Positions 17,737 through 26,921 of a stretch of DNA of 64,000 nucleotides are shown piece after piece. The stretch comes from Burkholderia guangdongensis (lineage in GTDB: Bacteria; Pseudomonadota; Gammaproteobacteria; Burkholderiales; Burkholderiaceae), in contig NZ_JACBNX010000008.1 in assembly GCF_013403875.1 (NCBI RefSeq), positions 115,198 through 179,197 of the forward strand, given 5' to 3'. Each line of letters opens with the position of its first letter. Position 1 is the first letter of the stretch. The notes beneath the pieces were generated by a model. The model searched no databases, had not been told where the DNA came from, and worked only from the letters and a program-made list of their open reading frames with translations. Made by a program: the position numbers and the translations under genes.

Positions 17737-19425
17737 TCAGCGGCCGAGCATCGGCAGCTTCAGGCCCGCTTCGCGCGCGGTCTGCTGCGCGAGCTCGTAG
17801 CCGGCGTCCGCATGACGCATCACGCCCGTCGCCGGGTCGTTCAGCAGCACGCGGCCGAGGCGCGCATGCGCTTCATCGGTGCCGTCGGCGACGATCACGA
17901 CGCCCGAGTGCTGCGAGAAGCCCATCCCGACGCCGCCGCCGTGATGCAGCGACACCCACGACGCGCCGCCCGCGGTGTTCAGCAGCGCGTTCAGCAGCGG
18001 CCAGTCGCTGACGGCGTCCGAGCCGTCCTTCATCGATTCCGTCTCGCGGTTCGGGCTCGCGACCGAGCCGGTGTCGAGGTGATCGCGGCCGATCACGATC
18101 GGCGCCTTCAGCTCGCCGTTCTTGACCATCTCGTTGAACGCCTGGCCGAGGCGATAGCGATCCTTCACGCCGACCCAGCAGATCCGCGCGGGCAGGCCCT
18201 GGAACGCGATGCGCTCGCGCGCCATGTCGAGCCAGTTGTGCAGGTGCGGATCGTCGGGGATCAGCTCCTTCACCTTCTGGTCGGTCTTGTAGATGTCTTC
18301 CGGATCGCCGGACAGCGCGACCCAGCGGAACGGGCCCTTGCCTTCGCAGAACAGCGGCCGGATGTACGCCGGCACGAAGCCCGGGAAGTCGAACGCATTC
18401 TCGACGCCCATTTCCAGCGCCATCTGGCGGATGTTGTTGCCGTAGTCGAGCGTCGCCGCGCCGCGCTCTTGCAGCGTCAGCATCGCGCGCACCTGCACGG
18501 CCATCGACTTCTTCGCCGGATGCACGATGCCCTGCGGATCGACCTTCTGCGTCTCGCGCCATTGCGCGACGGACCAGCCCTGCGGCAGGTAGCCGTTGAT
18601 CGGGTCGTGCGCGCTCGTCTGGTCGGTCACGCAATCCGGCGTGATGCCGCGCTCGACGCACTCGGTGAACACGTCGGCCGCGTTGCCGAGCAGGCCGATC
18701 GACACCGGCTTGCCGGTGCGCTTCGCTTCCTCGATCATCGCGAGCGCCTCGTCGAGCGTCGTCGCCTTCTTGTCGACGTAGCGCGTCTTCAGGCGGAAGT
18801 CGATGCGGGTTTCGTCACATTCGACCGCGATCATCGAGAAGCCGGCCATCGTCGCCGCGAGCGGCTGCGCGCCGCCCATGCCGCCCAGGCCGCCCGTCAG
18901 GATCCAGCGGCCCGACGGGTCGCCGTTGAAGTGCTGGTTCGCGACCGAGAAGAACGTCTCGTACGTGCCCTGCACGATCCCCTGGCTGCCGATGTAGATC
19001 CAGCTGCCGGCCGTCATCTGGCCGTACATCATCAGGCCCTTGCGGTCGAGCTCGTTGAAGTGGTCCCAGGTCGCCCAGTGCGGCACCAGGTTCGAGTTCG
19101 CGATCAGCACGCGCGGCGCATCCTTGTGCGTGCGGAACACACCGACCGGCTTGCCCGACTGCACGAGCAGCGTCTCGTCTTCGCCGAGGTCCTTCAGCGA
19201 CGCGAGGATCTGGTCGTAGCACTCCCAGTTGCGCGCCGCGCGGCCGATGCCGCCGTACACGACGAGCGAATGCGGATGCTCGGCGACTTCCGGATCCAGG
19301 TTGTTCTGGATCATCCGGTACGCGGCTTCCGCGAGCCAGGTCTTGCAGACTTTCTCGTTGCCGCGCGGCGCGTGGATCGTGCGGGTCGGGTCGAGACGGG
19401 GGTCGATGTGTTTCGGATGGTTCAT
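17737..19425 (-). CDS. hutU: Urocanate hydratase
   Basis: NAD-dependent lyase (562 residues, normal family length) that adds water to urocanate to give 4-imidazolone-5-propanoate, the second step of histidine breakdown. The nucleotide-binding region [14 protein letters not shown] and the C-terminal [15 protein letters not shown] are diagnostic. A GGAG ribosome site eight bases upstream supports the ATG at 19425. It lies between hutC and hutD in the operon. Confidence 0.97.
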   Translation of the reverse strand: MNHPKHIDPRLDPTRTIHAPRGNEKVCKTWLAEAAYRMIQNNLDPEVAEHPHSLVVYGGIGRAARNWECYDQILASLKDLGEDETLLVQSGKPVGVFRTHKDAPRVLIANSNLVPHWATWDHFNELDRKGLMMYGQMTAGSWIYIGSQGIVQGTYETFFSVANQHFNGDPSGRWILTGGLGGMGGAQPLAATMAGFSMIAVECDETRIDFRLKTRYVDKKATTLDEALAMIEEAKRTGKPVSIGLLGNAADVFTECVERGITPDCVTDQTSAHDPINGYLPQGWSVAQWRETQKVDPQGIVHPAKKSMAVQVRAMLTLQERGAATLDYGNNIRQMALEMGVENAFDFPGFVPAYIRPLFCEGKGPFRWVALSGDPEDIYKTDQKVKELIPDDPHLHNWLDMARERIAFQGLPARICWVGVKDRYRLGQAFNEMVKNGELKAPIVIGRDHLDTGSVASPNRETESMKDGSDAVSDWPLLNALLNTAGGASWVSLHHGGGVGMGFSQHSGVVIVADGTDEAHARLGRVLLNDPATGVMRHADAGYELAQQTAREAGLKLPMLGR

Positions 19426-19464
19426 GACGGCTGCTCCGAGAGGAATGTGAAAGTTCGATTGAAT

Positions 19465-20160
19465 TCAGAAATGCCCGGTGAAGCGATAACGGCTGCCGGG
19501 ATGCCACAAATTCGCCACCGAGGCGACGACGCCCTGCGACCAGGTGCGCCGATGTAGAACGAGACACGGCTCGACGTCGTCCATCCGAAGCTGTTCGCGC
19601 ATCGCCCGTTCGGGCGCGGCCGCTTCGATCCGGTACTCGACGCGCTGCAGCGGAGCCGCGCGCATCAGGTACTGGTTCGGCGTCGTGTTCGTGAAATCCT
19701 GGCCGGCGTAATCCGGCGCGACCGCCGGATTCACCCACCGCTCTTCGAGCTGCACCGGCTCGTCGTTTTCAAAGTGCAGCATCTGCGAGTGAAACAGCGG
19801 CGAACGCACCGCGACCTGCATCTCGTCGGCGAGCGCGTCGTCCGCGAGGATCGACTCGAGGCCGAGCACCCGCGCATGATGCGTGTGCCCGCGCCCCGCG
19901 ACTTCCTCGGAGATGCTGCGGATCGCCACCAGGGTCGACTCGTATTTCGGCCGTGCGACGAACGTGCCCGCGCCCTTCTGCCGCGTGAGCACCTGCTCGG
20001 CCGTCAACTCGCGCAGCGCGCGGTTGACGGTCATTCGCGCGACGCTGAATTCGCGCGCGAGCTCGTTCTCGGACGGTACCTGGTCGCCCTCCGCCCATTC
20101 TCCGGCGTGGATGCGAGCCAGGATGAAATCCTTGATCTCCTGGTAGACCGGTGCGTTCAT
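19465..20160 (-). CDS. hutC: Histidine utilization repressor, GntR/HutC subfamily
   Basis: DNA-binding repressor (231 residues) that senses urocanate and represses the hut genes. The winged-helix domain covers about residues 5-70 (MTVNRALRELTAEQVLTRQKG is the recognition and wing part); the rest is a UTRA ligand domain with the characteristic EERWVNP motif. In Pseudomonas HutC binds CTTGTATGTACAAG; two near copies of that sequence lie before hutH here. The gene begins four bases after the hutH stop, so the repressor is made from the operon it controls. Confidence 0.95.
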   Translation of the reverse strand: MNAPVYQEIKDFILARIHAGEWAEGDQVPSENELAREFSVARMTVNRALRELTAEQVLTRQKGAGTFVARPKYESTLVAIRSISEEVAGRGHTHHARVLGLESILADDALADEMQVAVRSPLFHSQMLHFENDEPVQLEERWVNPAVAPDYAGQDFTNTTPNQYLMRAAPLQRVEYRIEAAAPERAMREQLRMDDVEPCLVLHRRTWSQGVVASVANLWHPGSRYRFTGHF

Positions 20161-20164
20161 CGCG

Positions 20165-21691
20165 TTACTGTTCCGACGCGAACGAGAACGGGCTCAGCTT
20201 CGCGAACGCGCGTTCGGCGACCAGTTCCGCGACCGCGGCGATGTCCGGTGCGAAGTAGTGGTCGACCGCATAGTGATCGACCTTGCCGCGAACCGTCTTC
20301 ACCGCTTCGGCGAGCGACGGGCTCGTCTTGACCGGGCCGCGCAGATCGACGCCTTGCGCTGCGGCGAGCAGTTCGATCGCGAGGATGTTCTTCACGTTGT
20401 CGGCGATGTCGCCGAGCTTGCGCGCGGCGAACGTCGCCATCGACACGTGGTCTTCCTGGTTCGCGGACGTCGGCAGCGAATCGACCGAAGCCGGATGCGC
20501 GAGCGTCTTGTTTTCCGATGCCAGCGCGGCAGCCGTCACGTGAGCGATCATGAAGCCCGAATTCACGCCGCCGTCCTTCACGAGGAACGGGGGCAGGCCG
20601 CCCGACATCGACGAGTCGATCAACAGCGCGATACGGCGTTCGGAAATCGCGCCGATTTCCGAGGCGGCGATCGCGAGGTTGTCCGCCGCGAATGCGACCG
20701 GCTCGGCGTGGAAGTTACCGCCCGAGATCACTTCGCCGGTGTCCGGGAAAATCAGCGGGTTATCCGACACGGCGTTCGCTTCGATCAGCAGCACGTCGGC
20801 CGCGTGACGCATCTGGTCGAGAACCGCGCCCATCACCTGCGGCTGGCAGCGCAGGCAGTACGGATCCTGCACCTTGCCGCAGTCGGGGTGCGACACGACG
20901 ATTTCCGAGCCTTCGAGCAGCGTGCGGTACGACGCGGCCGCGTCGATCTGGCCTTGATGGCCACGCAGCGCGTGAATGCGCGCGTCGAACGGCGCCGACG
21001 AGCCCGCGCCCGCGTCGACCGACAGCGCGCCCACGACGAGCGCGGTGCGGTACAGGTCTTCGATCGCGAACATGTTGTCGAGTGCCAGCGCCGTCGATGC
21101 CTGCGTGCCGTTCAGCAGCGCGAGGCCTTCCTTCGCCTGCAGCGACATCGGCTCGAGGCCCGCTGCGCGCAGACCGTCGATCGCGCTTGCGCGCTCGCCG
21201 CGGATGAATACTTCACCGTAGCCGAGCAGCACGGCCGACATGTGCGCGAGCGGCGACAGGTCGCCCGATGCGCCGACCGAGCCCTTCACCGGGATCAGCG
21301 GCAGCACGTCCGCGTTGAACAGCGTGATCAGCGCCTGCATCACTTCGCGGCGGATGCCCGAGTGGCCGCGGCCGAGGCTCGACAGTTTCAGCGCGATCAG
21401 CAGGCGCACCGTCGTGAGCTTCATCGGCTCGCCCACGCCGACCGAGTGCGACAGCACCAGGTTCTTCTGCAGCAGTTCGAGCTGCTCGCGCGGGATGTGC
21501 GTGCTGGCCAGACGGCCGAAGCCCGTGTTGATGCCGTATGCCGGCTCGCCCTTCGCGGTGATGTCGGCGACAGTCTTCGACGCTGCGTCGATCTGCGCGA
21601 AGCTGGCGGGGTCGAGCGTGAGCTTGACCTGCTCGCGCGCGATCCGGCGCAGTTGCGGGAGGGTCAAATGGCCAGGGGTAAGCGTAATCAT
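20165..21691 (-). CDS. hutH: Histidine ammonia-lyase
   Basis: First enzyme of histidine catabolism (508 residues), removing ammonia from L-histidine to form urocanate. The self-forming MIO cofactor comes from Ala-Ser-Gly at 141-143 in [15 protein letters not shown]; the catalytic tyrosine is Tyr52 in AYGINTGFG. The frame is open to 21712, but the ATG at 21691 has AGGA seven bases upstream and matches family N-termini (MITLTPG). It is the promoter-proximal gene of the hut operon and directly follows the two HutC operators. Confidence 0.97.
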   Translation of the reverse strand: MITLTPGHLTLPQLRRIAREQVKLTLDPASFAQIDAASKTVADITAKGEPAYGINTGFGRLASTHIPREQLELLQKNLVLSHSVGVGEPMKLTTVRLLIALKLSSLGRGHSGIRREVMQALITLFNADVLPLIPVKGSVGASGDLSPLAHMSAVLLGYGEVFIRGERASAIDGLRAAGLEPMSLQAKEGLALLNGTQASTALALDNMFAIEDLYRTALVVGALSVDAGAGSSAPFDARIHALRGHQGQIDAAASYRTLLEGSEIVVSHPDCGKVQDPYCLRCQPQVMGAVLDQMRHAADVLLIEANAVSDNPLIFPDTGEVISGGNFHAEPVAFAADNLAIAASEIGAISERRIALLIDSSMSGGLPPFLVKDGGVNSGFMIAHVTAAALASENKTLAHPASVDSLPTSANQEDHVSMATFAARKLGDIADNVKNILAIELLAAAQGVDLRGPVKTSPSLAEAVKTVRGKVDHYAVDHYFAPDIAAVAELVAERAFAKLSPFSFASEQ

Positions 21692-21699
21692 ATGGGCAT

Positions 21700-21757
21700 C
21701 CTGTCTATACAAGTTCGGAATGGATGCAGTGTAGCGATCCCAACTTGTATAGACAAG
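21700..21757 (-). promoter_or_regulatory. hut operon promoter with two HutC operators
   Basis: On the minus strand, -35 TTGTCT (21751-21756) and -10 TACACT (21728-21733) are separated by 17 bases. A 14-bp site CTTGTATAGACAAG (21744-21757), an inverted CTTGT-N4-ACAAG, covers the -35. A second copy differing at one position (21700-21713) lies in the leader next to the hutH ribosome site. Both resemble the pseudomonad HutC site, so HutC probably blocks both polymerase binding and early transcription. Urocanate should relieve it. Confidence 0.85.
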
Positions 21758-21881
21758 CTATTTCGCCGGATTTTCGGCTCGGGACTTACCCTGATGTCGC
21801 GAATGGCCCGCCGGCCGCCGGCCGCCGAGCGCCGAGCGGCGCGCGGGGTGGTGCGCGCAGTGGTGCGCGCGGTGGTGCGCA

Positions 21882-23099
21882 TCAAGCCTGGCGCAACGCG
21901 TGCAGCCCGAGCGCGAGCGCGTTGTGCGGGATCTCCGCCGCGCCCATCGAGAACCGGATCGCGGCCTGCTCGACCGGCTCGCGCTCGAGCAGCGCGTCCG
22001 CGATCCGCTCGCTCGCATGGCCGTCGCCGTATGGATTGCTCGCGTGCGACATCTCGTCGTATGCGCACTCGTTCTCCATCAGCCGCGATGCCTCGCGCAC
22101 GATCCGCTCGGTGTCGGTGCCGACGAGCCGCGCGGTGCCGGCCCGGATCGCCTCGGGCCGCTCGGTCGTGTCGCGCGTGACGAGCACCGGCTTGCCGAGC
22201 GCCGGCCCCTCCTCCTGGATGCCGCCCGAATCGGTGATGATGAAATGCGCGCGCGACATCAGGAAGACGAACGACAGGTACGTCTGCGGCTCGATCAGAT
22301 GCACGTTGCGCAGCCCGTCGAGCCGCAGGTGCGCGGGCCCGCGCACGTTCGGGTTCATGTGCAGCGGATAGACGAACTGCACGTCGCGATAGCGCAGCGC
22401 GAGCGTGCGCAGCGCTTCGCAGAAGTGCGCGAACGGCTCGCCGAAGCTCTCGCGGCGGTGTCCGGTGATCAGCACGACGCGGCTCGCCGGATCGAGGAAC
22501 GGAAAATGCGCGGCCGCGTCGCGCAGCAGCGCCGCGTCGGTGTCGAGCATCCGCCGCACGTCCTGCAGCGCGTCGATCACCGTGTTGCCGGTCAACACGA
22601 CGCTGCCGCTCGCGACACCCTCGCTGAACAGGTTGTGGCACGCCTGCTCGGTCGGCGCGAAGTGCCACGACGACACCGTGTCCGTCACGCGCCGGTTCAG
22701 CTCCTCCGGCCACGGCGACCAGATGTCGCCGCTGCGCAGCCCCGCCTCGACGTGCCCGACCGGCAGATAGCGGTAGAACGCCGCGAGGCTCACCGCGAGC
22801 GTCGTCGTCGTGTCGCCGTGCACGAGCACGACGTCCGGCTTCAGGTCGTCGAACACCGTGCCGATCTCGTGCAGGATGCCGGTCGTCACGTCGGTGAGCG
22901 TCTGGCTCTGCCGCATCAGGTTCAGATCGTAGTCGGGCACGATGTCGAACAGCGTCAGTACCTGATCGAGCATCTCGCGATGCTGCGCGGTCACGCAGAC
23001 CTTCACGTCCGCCGCGGCGCGCGTGCGCAGCATGCGCACGAGCGGCGCCATCTTGATCGCCTCCGGACGCGTTCCGAACACCAGAAGAATCTTCTTCAT
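21882..23099 (-). CDS. wecB: UDP-N-acetylglucosamine 2-epimerase (non-hydrolysing)
   Basis: Cytoplasmic enzyme (405 residues) that interconverts UDP-GlcNAc and UDP-ManNAc, supplying ManNAc or ManNAcA for surface glycans. The N-terminus [19 protein letters not shown] is the family signature; [31 protein letters not shown] and [11 protein letters not shown] mark the two Rossmann lobes. A GGAAGG ribosome site four bases upstream fixes the ATG at 23099, although the frame opens earlier. It is upstream of the hut promoter and divergent, across 1.1 kb, from the glycan synthase operon, so a UDP-ManNAc supply role for that locus is plausible but unproved. Confidence 0.94.
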   Translation of the reverse strand: MKKILLVFGTRPEAIKMAPLVRMLRTRAAADVKVCVTAQHREMLDQVLTLFDIVPDYDLNLMRQSQTLTDVTTGILHEIGTVFDDLKPDVVLVHGDTTTTLAVSLAAFYRYLPVGHVEAGLRSGDIWSPWPEELNRRVTDTVSSWHFAPTEQACHNLFSEGVASGSVVLTGNTVIDALQDVRRMLDTDAALLRDAAAHFPFLDPASRVVLITGHRRESFGEPFAHFCEALRTLALRYRDVQFVYPLHMNPNVRGPAHLRLDGLRNVHLIEPQTYLSFVFLMSRAHFIITDSGGIQEEGPALGKPVLVTRDTTERPEAIRAGTARLVGTDTERIVREASRLMENECAYDEMSHASNPYGDGHASERIADALLEREPVEQAAIRFSMGAAEIPHNALALGLHALRQA

Positions 23100-23582
23100 A
23101 GGGCCTTCCCATTCACTTCGTCGGATTCGGCCGGCCAAGTGGCCGGCCCGCGTCGCGGCCAACACGGACGCGTCGCGACAAACAACGGCACGGCGACACG
23201 GCGGCCACGCGATGCGCGAGCGTCCGGCGACGGACGCATGCGGGCGCGCGCATCGGCCGCGGCGGCGGTCCGGCGGCGTATCGGGAGAGCGTCATGCGTT
23301 TTTCCTCGTAGGATCGGTGGTCGCCGCCGGCACGCAACATCGCATCGCGCGCCGATGCGGCGGACGCCGGCAAGCGATGCGCCGGCGTGCTCATCTCTGC
23401 AATATTCACTCCACCGGTGTCGCAACACGGCACGGCCTCGCGCGCCGCGCGCCGCGCCGGCGGCGCGCAGCGCGAACGGGGTCAAGAACGTTTCGTTGCT
23501 GCTACGGTCAGCTTACGAATTTCTTTCTTGGCGAAAATGCCGGGTGCCACGGGCGACCCGCCACGGGTGACCGCACGCGGGC

Positions 23583-23620
23583 GGTCCCGATCCCGGCCCG
23601 CCCGCGCCGGGATCGGGACC
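23583..23620. repeat. Perfect 14-bp inverted repeat (hairpin)
   Basis: GGTCCCGATCCCGG and its exact complement flank a 10-base loop. There is no T-run, so it is not a classical terminator for either strand. Confidence 0.85.
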
Positions 23621-23680
23621 GTGCATCGCGCCCGCGCGGACGGCGCACGACGCACGCGATGCCCCCCGGACTTTCCCCTA

Positions 23681-23706
23681 CGCCCGCGGGGCCGGCCCCG
23701 CGGGCG
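23681..23706. repeat. 26-bp perfect palindrome
   Basis: CGCCCGCGGGGCC followed immediately by its reverse complement. This could be a cruciform, a dimeric-regulator site or a degenerate mobile-repeat core. Confidence 0.85.
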
Positions 23707-23770
23707 GCCGCGCGTGGCGGAAACGTTGCGTCGCTGTAACGCGGCCGGCCGCGCACGTCGCAACATCGCT

Positions 23771-23805
23771 CGTCCGACGAAAAAACCCGTGCTTTTCGAC
23801 GGACG
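23771..23805. repeat. Near-perfect 13-bp inverted repeat
   Basis: CGTCCGACGAAAA pairs with TTTTCGACGGACG with one mismatch, around a 9-base loop. A further smaller hairpin based on CGAATCG / CGATTCG follows directly. Confidence 0.75.
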
Positions 23806-24224
23806 AATCGCGTCGTCCGACGATTCGCGACACGCGTGCAACGTCGCGCGGACGCACGCGCGCCAGCCACTTCGACACGCGCCGCGCTCGCGATGCGCGC
23901 GCGATCCGTTTTTCGCACCGCCGGTGATTCGCCGCTGAATCAAAACATCACGCCAGCGCAACCGCGCCGCGCGAGCGCGTTCGCACACGCCTTGCGGCGC
24001 GGGGCGTTCCGGCCGATGGCTCGGCGCTTGCTTCGACTGAGGACGATCGCTTCGACTCGGGCGCAGACAAGTTCGCGGGGACGATCGATGCAGCACAACC
24101 GGGAGACGATGCAACCGGTCGACGGCCCGCGTGCCTCCGGGCCCGCCGGACGCGCCGTCTCTCCTTGATATCCGCGCGGCGCCCACAGCATCCGGGGCGC
24201 GGAGCGGACACCGGGGAACGCAAG

Positions 24225-25907
24225 ATGAAGCACGGTCGGATGACATCGTTTTGCTTCAGGGGGATCGGACTGCTGTTCGCGATCGTCTGCCTGTCGGGCC
24301 TGCGCAATACGGGCGCGCGCGCGGCAGAGGATCCGTTCGCGTCTCCGGTCTGCTCGGCCGCGAACGCCGGCGCGCAAACGCCGTCGCTCGTGCGCGACGC
24401 GTCGGCCGCGCCCGTCGCGGCGGCGTCCGTCGACGTGATGCGCGTATCGGTGATGCGCGTGTCGGCGATGCGCGTGTCGGCGATGCCCGTGTCGGCGATG
24501 CCCTCGTCGGTGATGCGCGTATCGGCGATGCCCGACGCCGAGATGACCGCCGTGACGATGCCCACCGAAGCGCCGCCGGTCCCGGCCATGCCCGCCGAAG
24601 GGCCGCCGGCCCCGCGCGGCCCCGCGATCCTGCTCGCCATCTGCGCGGCCTATCTGTGGCTGATCACGTTGCTGACCTGCACGTACGCGGCGCGCCACTA
24701 CGTGTTCAGCATCGACCGCCTGTTCAAGCCGCAGTACGCGCCGTACCGCGCGATCACGCACGGCGAGTGGCCGCAGTTGACGGTGTTCGTCGCCGCGCAC
24801 AACGAGGAGGCGGTCGTCACCGACTGCCTGATGGCGCTGCTCGCGACCACGTATCCGCACCACCGGCTCACGATCATCCCCGTCAACGACCGCTCGACAG
24901 ACGGCACGCGCGCGCTGATCGACCGCGTGCAGGCGCTCGCGCCCGCGCTCGTGAAGCCGTTCCACCGCGAAGGCGGCAAGCCCGGCAAGGCGGCCGCGCT
25001 GAAGGACGCGCTGCAGTACATCGAGGGCGACATCATGCTCGTGTTCGACGCGGACTACCTGCCGCGCCCCGGGCTGCTGAAGGAGCTCGTCGCGCCGTTC
25101 TTCGATCCGGAGGTCGGCGCGGTGATGGGCCGCGTGGTTCCGCAGAACGCGGACCGCAACCTGCTCGCGCGGCTGCTCGATCTCGAGCGCTCGGGCGGCT
25201 ACCAGGTCGACCAGCAGGCGCGCCACAACCTCGGCCTCGTGCCGCAGTACGGCGGCACCGTCGGCGGGATCCGCAAGAGCGCGCTCGACGCGGTCGGCGG
25301 CTGGCGCGACGACACGCTCGCCGAGGACACCGATCTCACGTACCGGCTGCTGCTCGGCGACTGGCGCACCGTGTACCTGAACCATGCGGAATGCTACGAG
25401 GAAGTGCCCGAGCGCTGGTCGGTGCGCGCGCGCCAGCTCGCGCGCTGGGCGAAGGGCCACAACCAGGCGCTGCTGCGCTACCTGATCCCGCTACTGCGCA
25501 ATCCGCTCGTGTCGCGCCGCTGCCGGCTCGACGGCGCGCTGCTGCTCGGCGTGTTCGTGATGCCCGCGCTGCTCGCGCTCGCGTGGCCGATCGCGCTCGC
25601 GCTGTATTTGATGAACGGCGTGAACTCGACCGCGCTCGGGCTGCTCGTGTCGCTGCTCGCGCTGTTCGCGTACGGCACGTTCGGCAACTTCGGCGTGTTC
25701 TTCGAGATCGTCGTCGCGGTGCGCCTCGACGGCCGCGCGCGGCGCCTGCGGCTCGTGCCGGTCAACGTCGTCGGCTTCTGCGTGACGATCGCGGCCGTCG
25801 TCTCGTCGCTGTGGGGCCTCGCGCTCGACGCGCTGCTGCGCCGCGAGCTGAAGTGGGACAAGACCGAGCGCTTCCGCCGCCAGCTCAAACCGGGGCACGG
25901 ACGATGA
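24225..25907 (+). CDS. Processive family-2 glycosyltransferase, membrane glycan synthase
   Basis: A 560-residue inner-membrane polysaccharide synthase related to cellulose, PNAG and YaiP-type GT2 enzymes. Processive motifs are all present: Asp222 in NDRSTDG, D275-A-D277, EDTD (368-371) and Q404-L-A-R-W408. Hydrophobic segments lie near 12-25, at 132-155 and in three or more C-terminal spans from about 430. Between the first two, residues 71-100 are six imperfect pentapeptides of the VMRVS/AMPVS type encoded by a 15-bp minisatellite. GGGGAA six bases before the ATG at 24225 sets the start. The gene overlaps the next by four bases (ATGA). The polymer is unknown; no PilZ domain is visible. Confidence 0.87.
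   Translation: MKHGRMTSFCFRGIGLLFAIVCLSGLRNTGARAAEDPFASPVCSAANAGAQTPSLVRDASAAPVAAASVDVMRVSVMRVSAMRVSAMPVSAMPSSVMRVSAMPDAEMTAVTMPTEAPPVPAMPAEGPPAPRGPAILLAICAAYLWLITLLTCTYAARHYVFSIDRLFKPQYAPYRAITHGEWPQLTVFVAAHNEEAVVTDCLMALLATTYPHHRLTIIPVNDRSTDGTRALIDRVQALAPALVKPFHREGGKPGKAAALKDALQYIEGDIMLVFDADYLPRPGLLKELVAPFFDPEVGAVMGRVVPQNADRNLLARLLDLERSGGYQVDQQARHNLGLVPQYGGTVGGIRKSALDAVGGWRDDTLAEDTDLTYRLLLGDWRTVYLNHAECYEEVPERWSVRARQLARWAKGHNQALLRYLIPLLRNPLVSRRCRLDGALLLGVFVMPALLALAWPIALALYLMNGVNSTALGLLVSLLALFAYGTFGNFGVFFEIVVAVRLDGRARRLRLVPVNVVGFCVTIAAVVSSLWGLALDALLRRELKWDKTERFRRQLKPGHGR
24435..24524 (+). repeat. 15-bp minisatellite inside the glycan synthase gene
   Basis: Six 15-bp units of the form GYGATGCSCGTRTCG, with a seventh degraded unit to 24539. 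The unit length is a multiple of three, so copy-number change would keep the frame. Confidence 0.85.
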
Positions 25908-26911
25908 CGACGCTCTCCGTGCTCGCGCCCGTCGTCGGCGTGCTGAGCCTGCCGTTCCTGCCGATGCTGCACGAGCTGCTCCGGCGCAGCGACGTCGACG
26001 CGCTGCCGATCGGCGACGGCCCGTTCGTCGATCACGCGCTGCTCGCGTCGTGCTGGCTCGACGCGCTACGCGGCCGCGGTAATGACGGCGACAGCGACGG
26101 CAACCGCAACGGTAGCGACGCCGCGCCATGGCGAGCGCTCGGCCTCGCGGTCCGGCACGACGACGCGATCGTCGCCGCGCGCGACGCGCGTCACGACGCG
26201 GTGCTCTACGCGGACCGCACGATCGAGATCGATGCGGGCGCGACGGTCGCGTACGCGTTCGCCGAGGAGCGGATCGCCATCCGGGCCGGCGCGTCCGTGA
26301 CGGGAATCGCGCACGCGCCGTGCATCGACGTCGACGACGCGCGGCTCGACGGCGTCGTGGTCGGCCGCACCGTCACCGTGCGCGGCGCATGCACGTTCGC
26401 GTGCGTGTACGGCGAGCCGGTCGCGTTCGGCGATGACGGCGAGCGCTCGCCGCCGCGCGCCGCCCCGCCCGCGCCGCGCCGCGCGCTGTCGCTCGCGCGC
26501 CGCTTCGCAGGCGTGCCGCACCGCTTCGTGCACGGCCGCTATCTGCTGCACGACGACGTGCATCTGCCCGAGCACACGACGCTGCACGGCAACCTGATCG
26601 TCGACGGCACGCTCGTGCTCGGCGAAGGCTGCGCACTGCGCGGCAGCGTGAAGGCGAAGCGCGTCGTGCTCGAGCACGGCGCGACGCTGCACGGTTCGGC
26701 GATCGCGCACGACGACGTGCTGCTCGACGAAGCGAGCGCGATCGACGGTGTCGTATCGGCGGGGGGGCTGCTGCGCGTGACCGGCGCGCGGATCGGCGTC
26801 GCGGGGCATCCGGTCAGCGCCTGCGGGCGCGACGTGTCGGTCTCCGGCCACGCATGCGTGCACGGCGATCTCGTCGCGTGGCGCAGCGGCCGCTATCACG
26901 CAACGTGTTGA
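25904..26911 (+). CDS. Bactofilin-like polymer-forming beta-helix protein
   Basis: A 335-residue protein translationally coupled to the synthase (ATGA overlap at 25904). A hydrophobic segment (LSVLAPVVGVLSLPFLPML) at the N-terminus could associate with the membrane. The body has two stretches of short repeating beta-strand turns, for example LHGNLIVDGTLVLGEG, LRGSVKAKRVVLEHGATLHGS and IDGVVSAGGLLRV, the regular alternation of polymer-forming (DUF583/bactofilin) right-handed beta helices. A low-complexity Gly/Asp/Asn stretch lies near residues 58-70. Bactofilins form filaments that localise cell-wall or export machinery, so a scaffold for the synthase is a reasonable guess. The family call is by pattern only. 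Confidence 0.6.
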   Translation: MTTLSVLAPVVGVLSLPFLPMLHELLRRSDVDALPIGDGPFVDHALLASCWLDALRGRGNDGDSDGNRNGSDAAPWRALGLAVRHDDAIVAARDARHDAVLYADRTIEIDAGATVAYAFAEERIAIRAGASVTGIAHAPCIDVDDARLDGVVVGRTVTVRGACTFACVYGEPVAFGDDGERSPPRAAPPAPRRALSLARRFAGVPHRFVHGRYLLHDDVHLPEHTTLHGNLIVDGTLVLGEGCALRGSVKAKRVVLEHGATLHGSAIAHDDVLLDEASAIDGVVSAGGLLRVTGARIGVAGHPVSACGRDVSVSGHACVHGDLVAWRSGRYHATC

Positions 26912-26921
26912 GGAGCGCTTC

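Larger units (their letters stand above)
23100..24224. other. 1.1-kb gene-free region with strong hairpins
   Basis: No convincing coding frame is seen between wecB and the GT2 synthase gene. Open frames here overlap on both strands with low-complexity Arg/Ala products, which is composition noise. The stretch holds a 14-bp perfect stem at 23583-23620, a 26-bp perfect palindrome at 23681-23706 and a near-perfect 13-bp stem at 23771-23805. Promoters for the divergent wecB and GT2 operons must lie here; a less GC-rich patch near 23490-23540 is one candidate. Confidence 0.6.

Noticed and set aside
23681..23706. 26-bp palindrome as a replication origin or dif site
   Set aside because: It lacks the AT-rich core and the XerCD arrangement, and no replication genes are near.
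23482..24246. 254-codon minus-strand frame in the gene-free region
   Set aside because: Product is Arg/Ala-rich low complexity running through strong palindromes, with no start signal.
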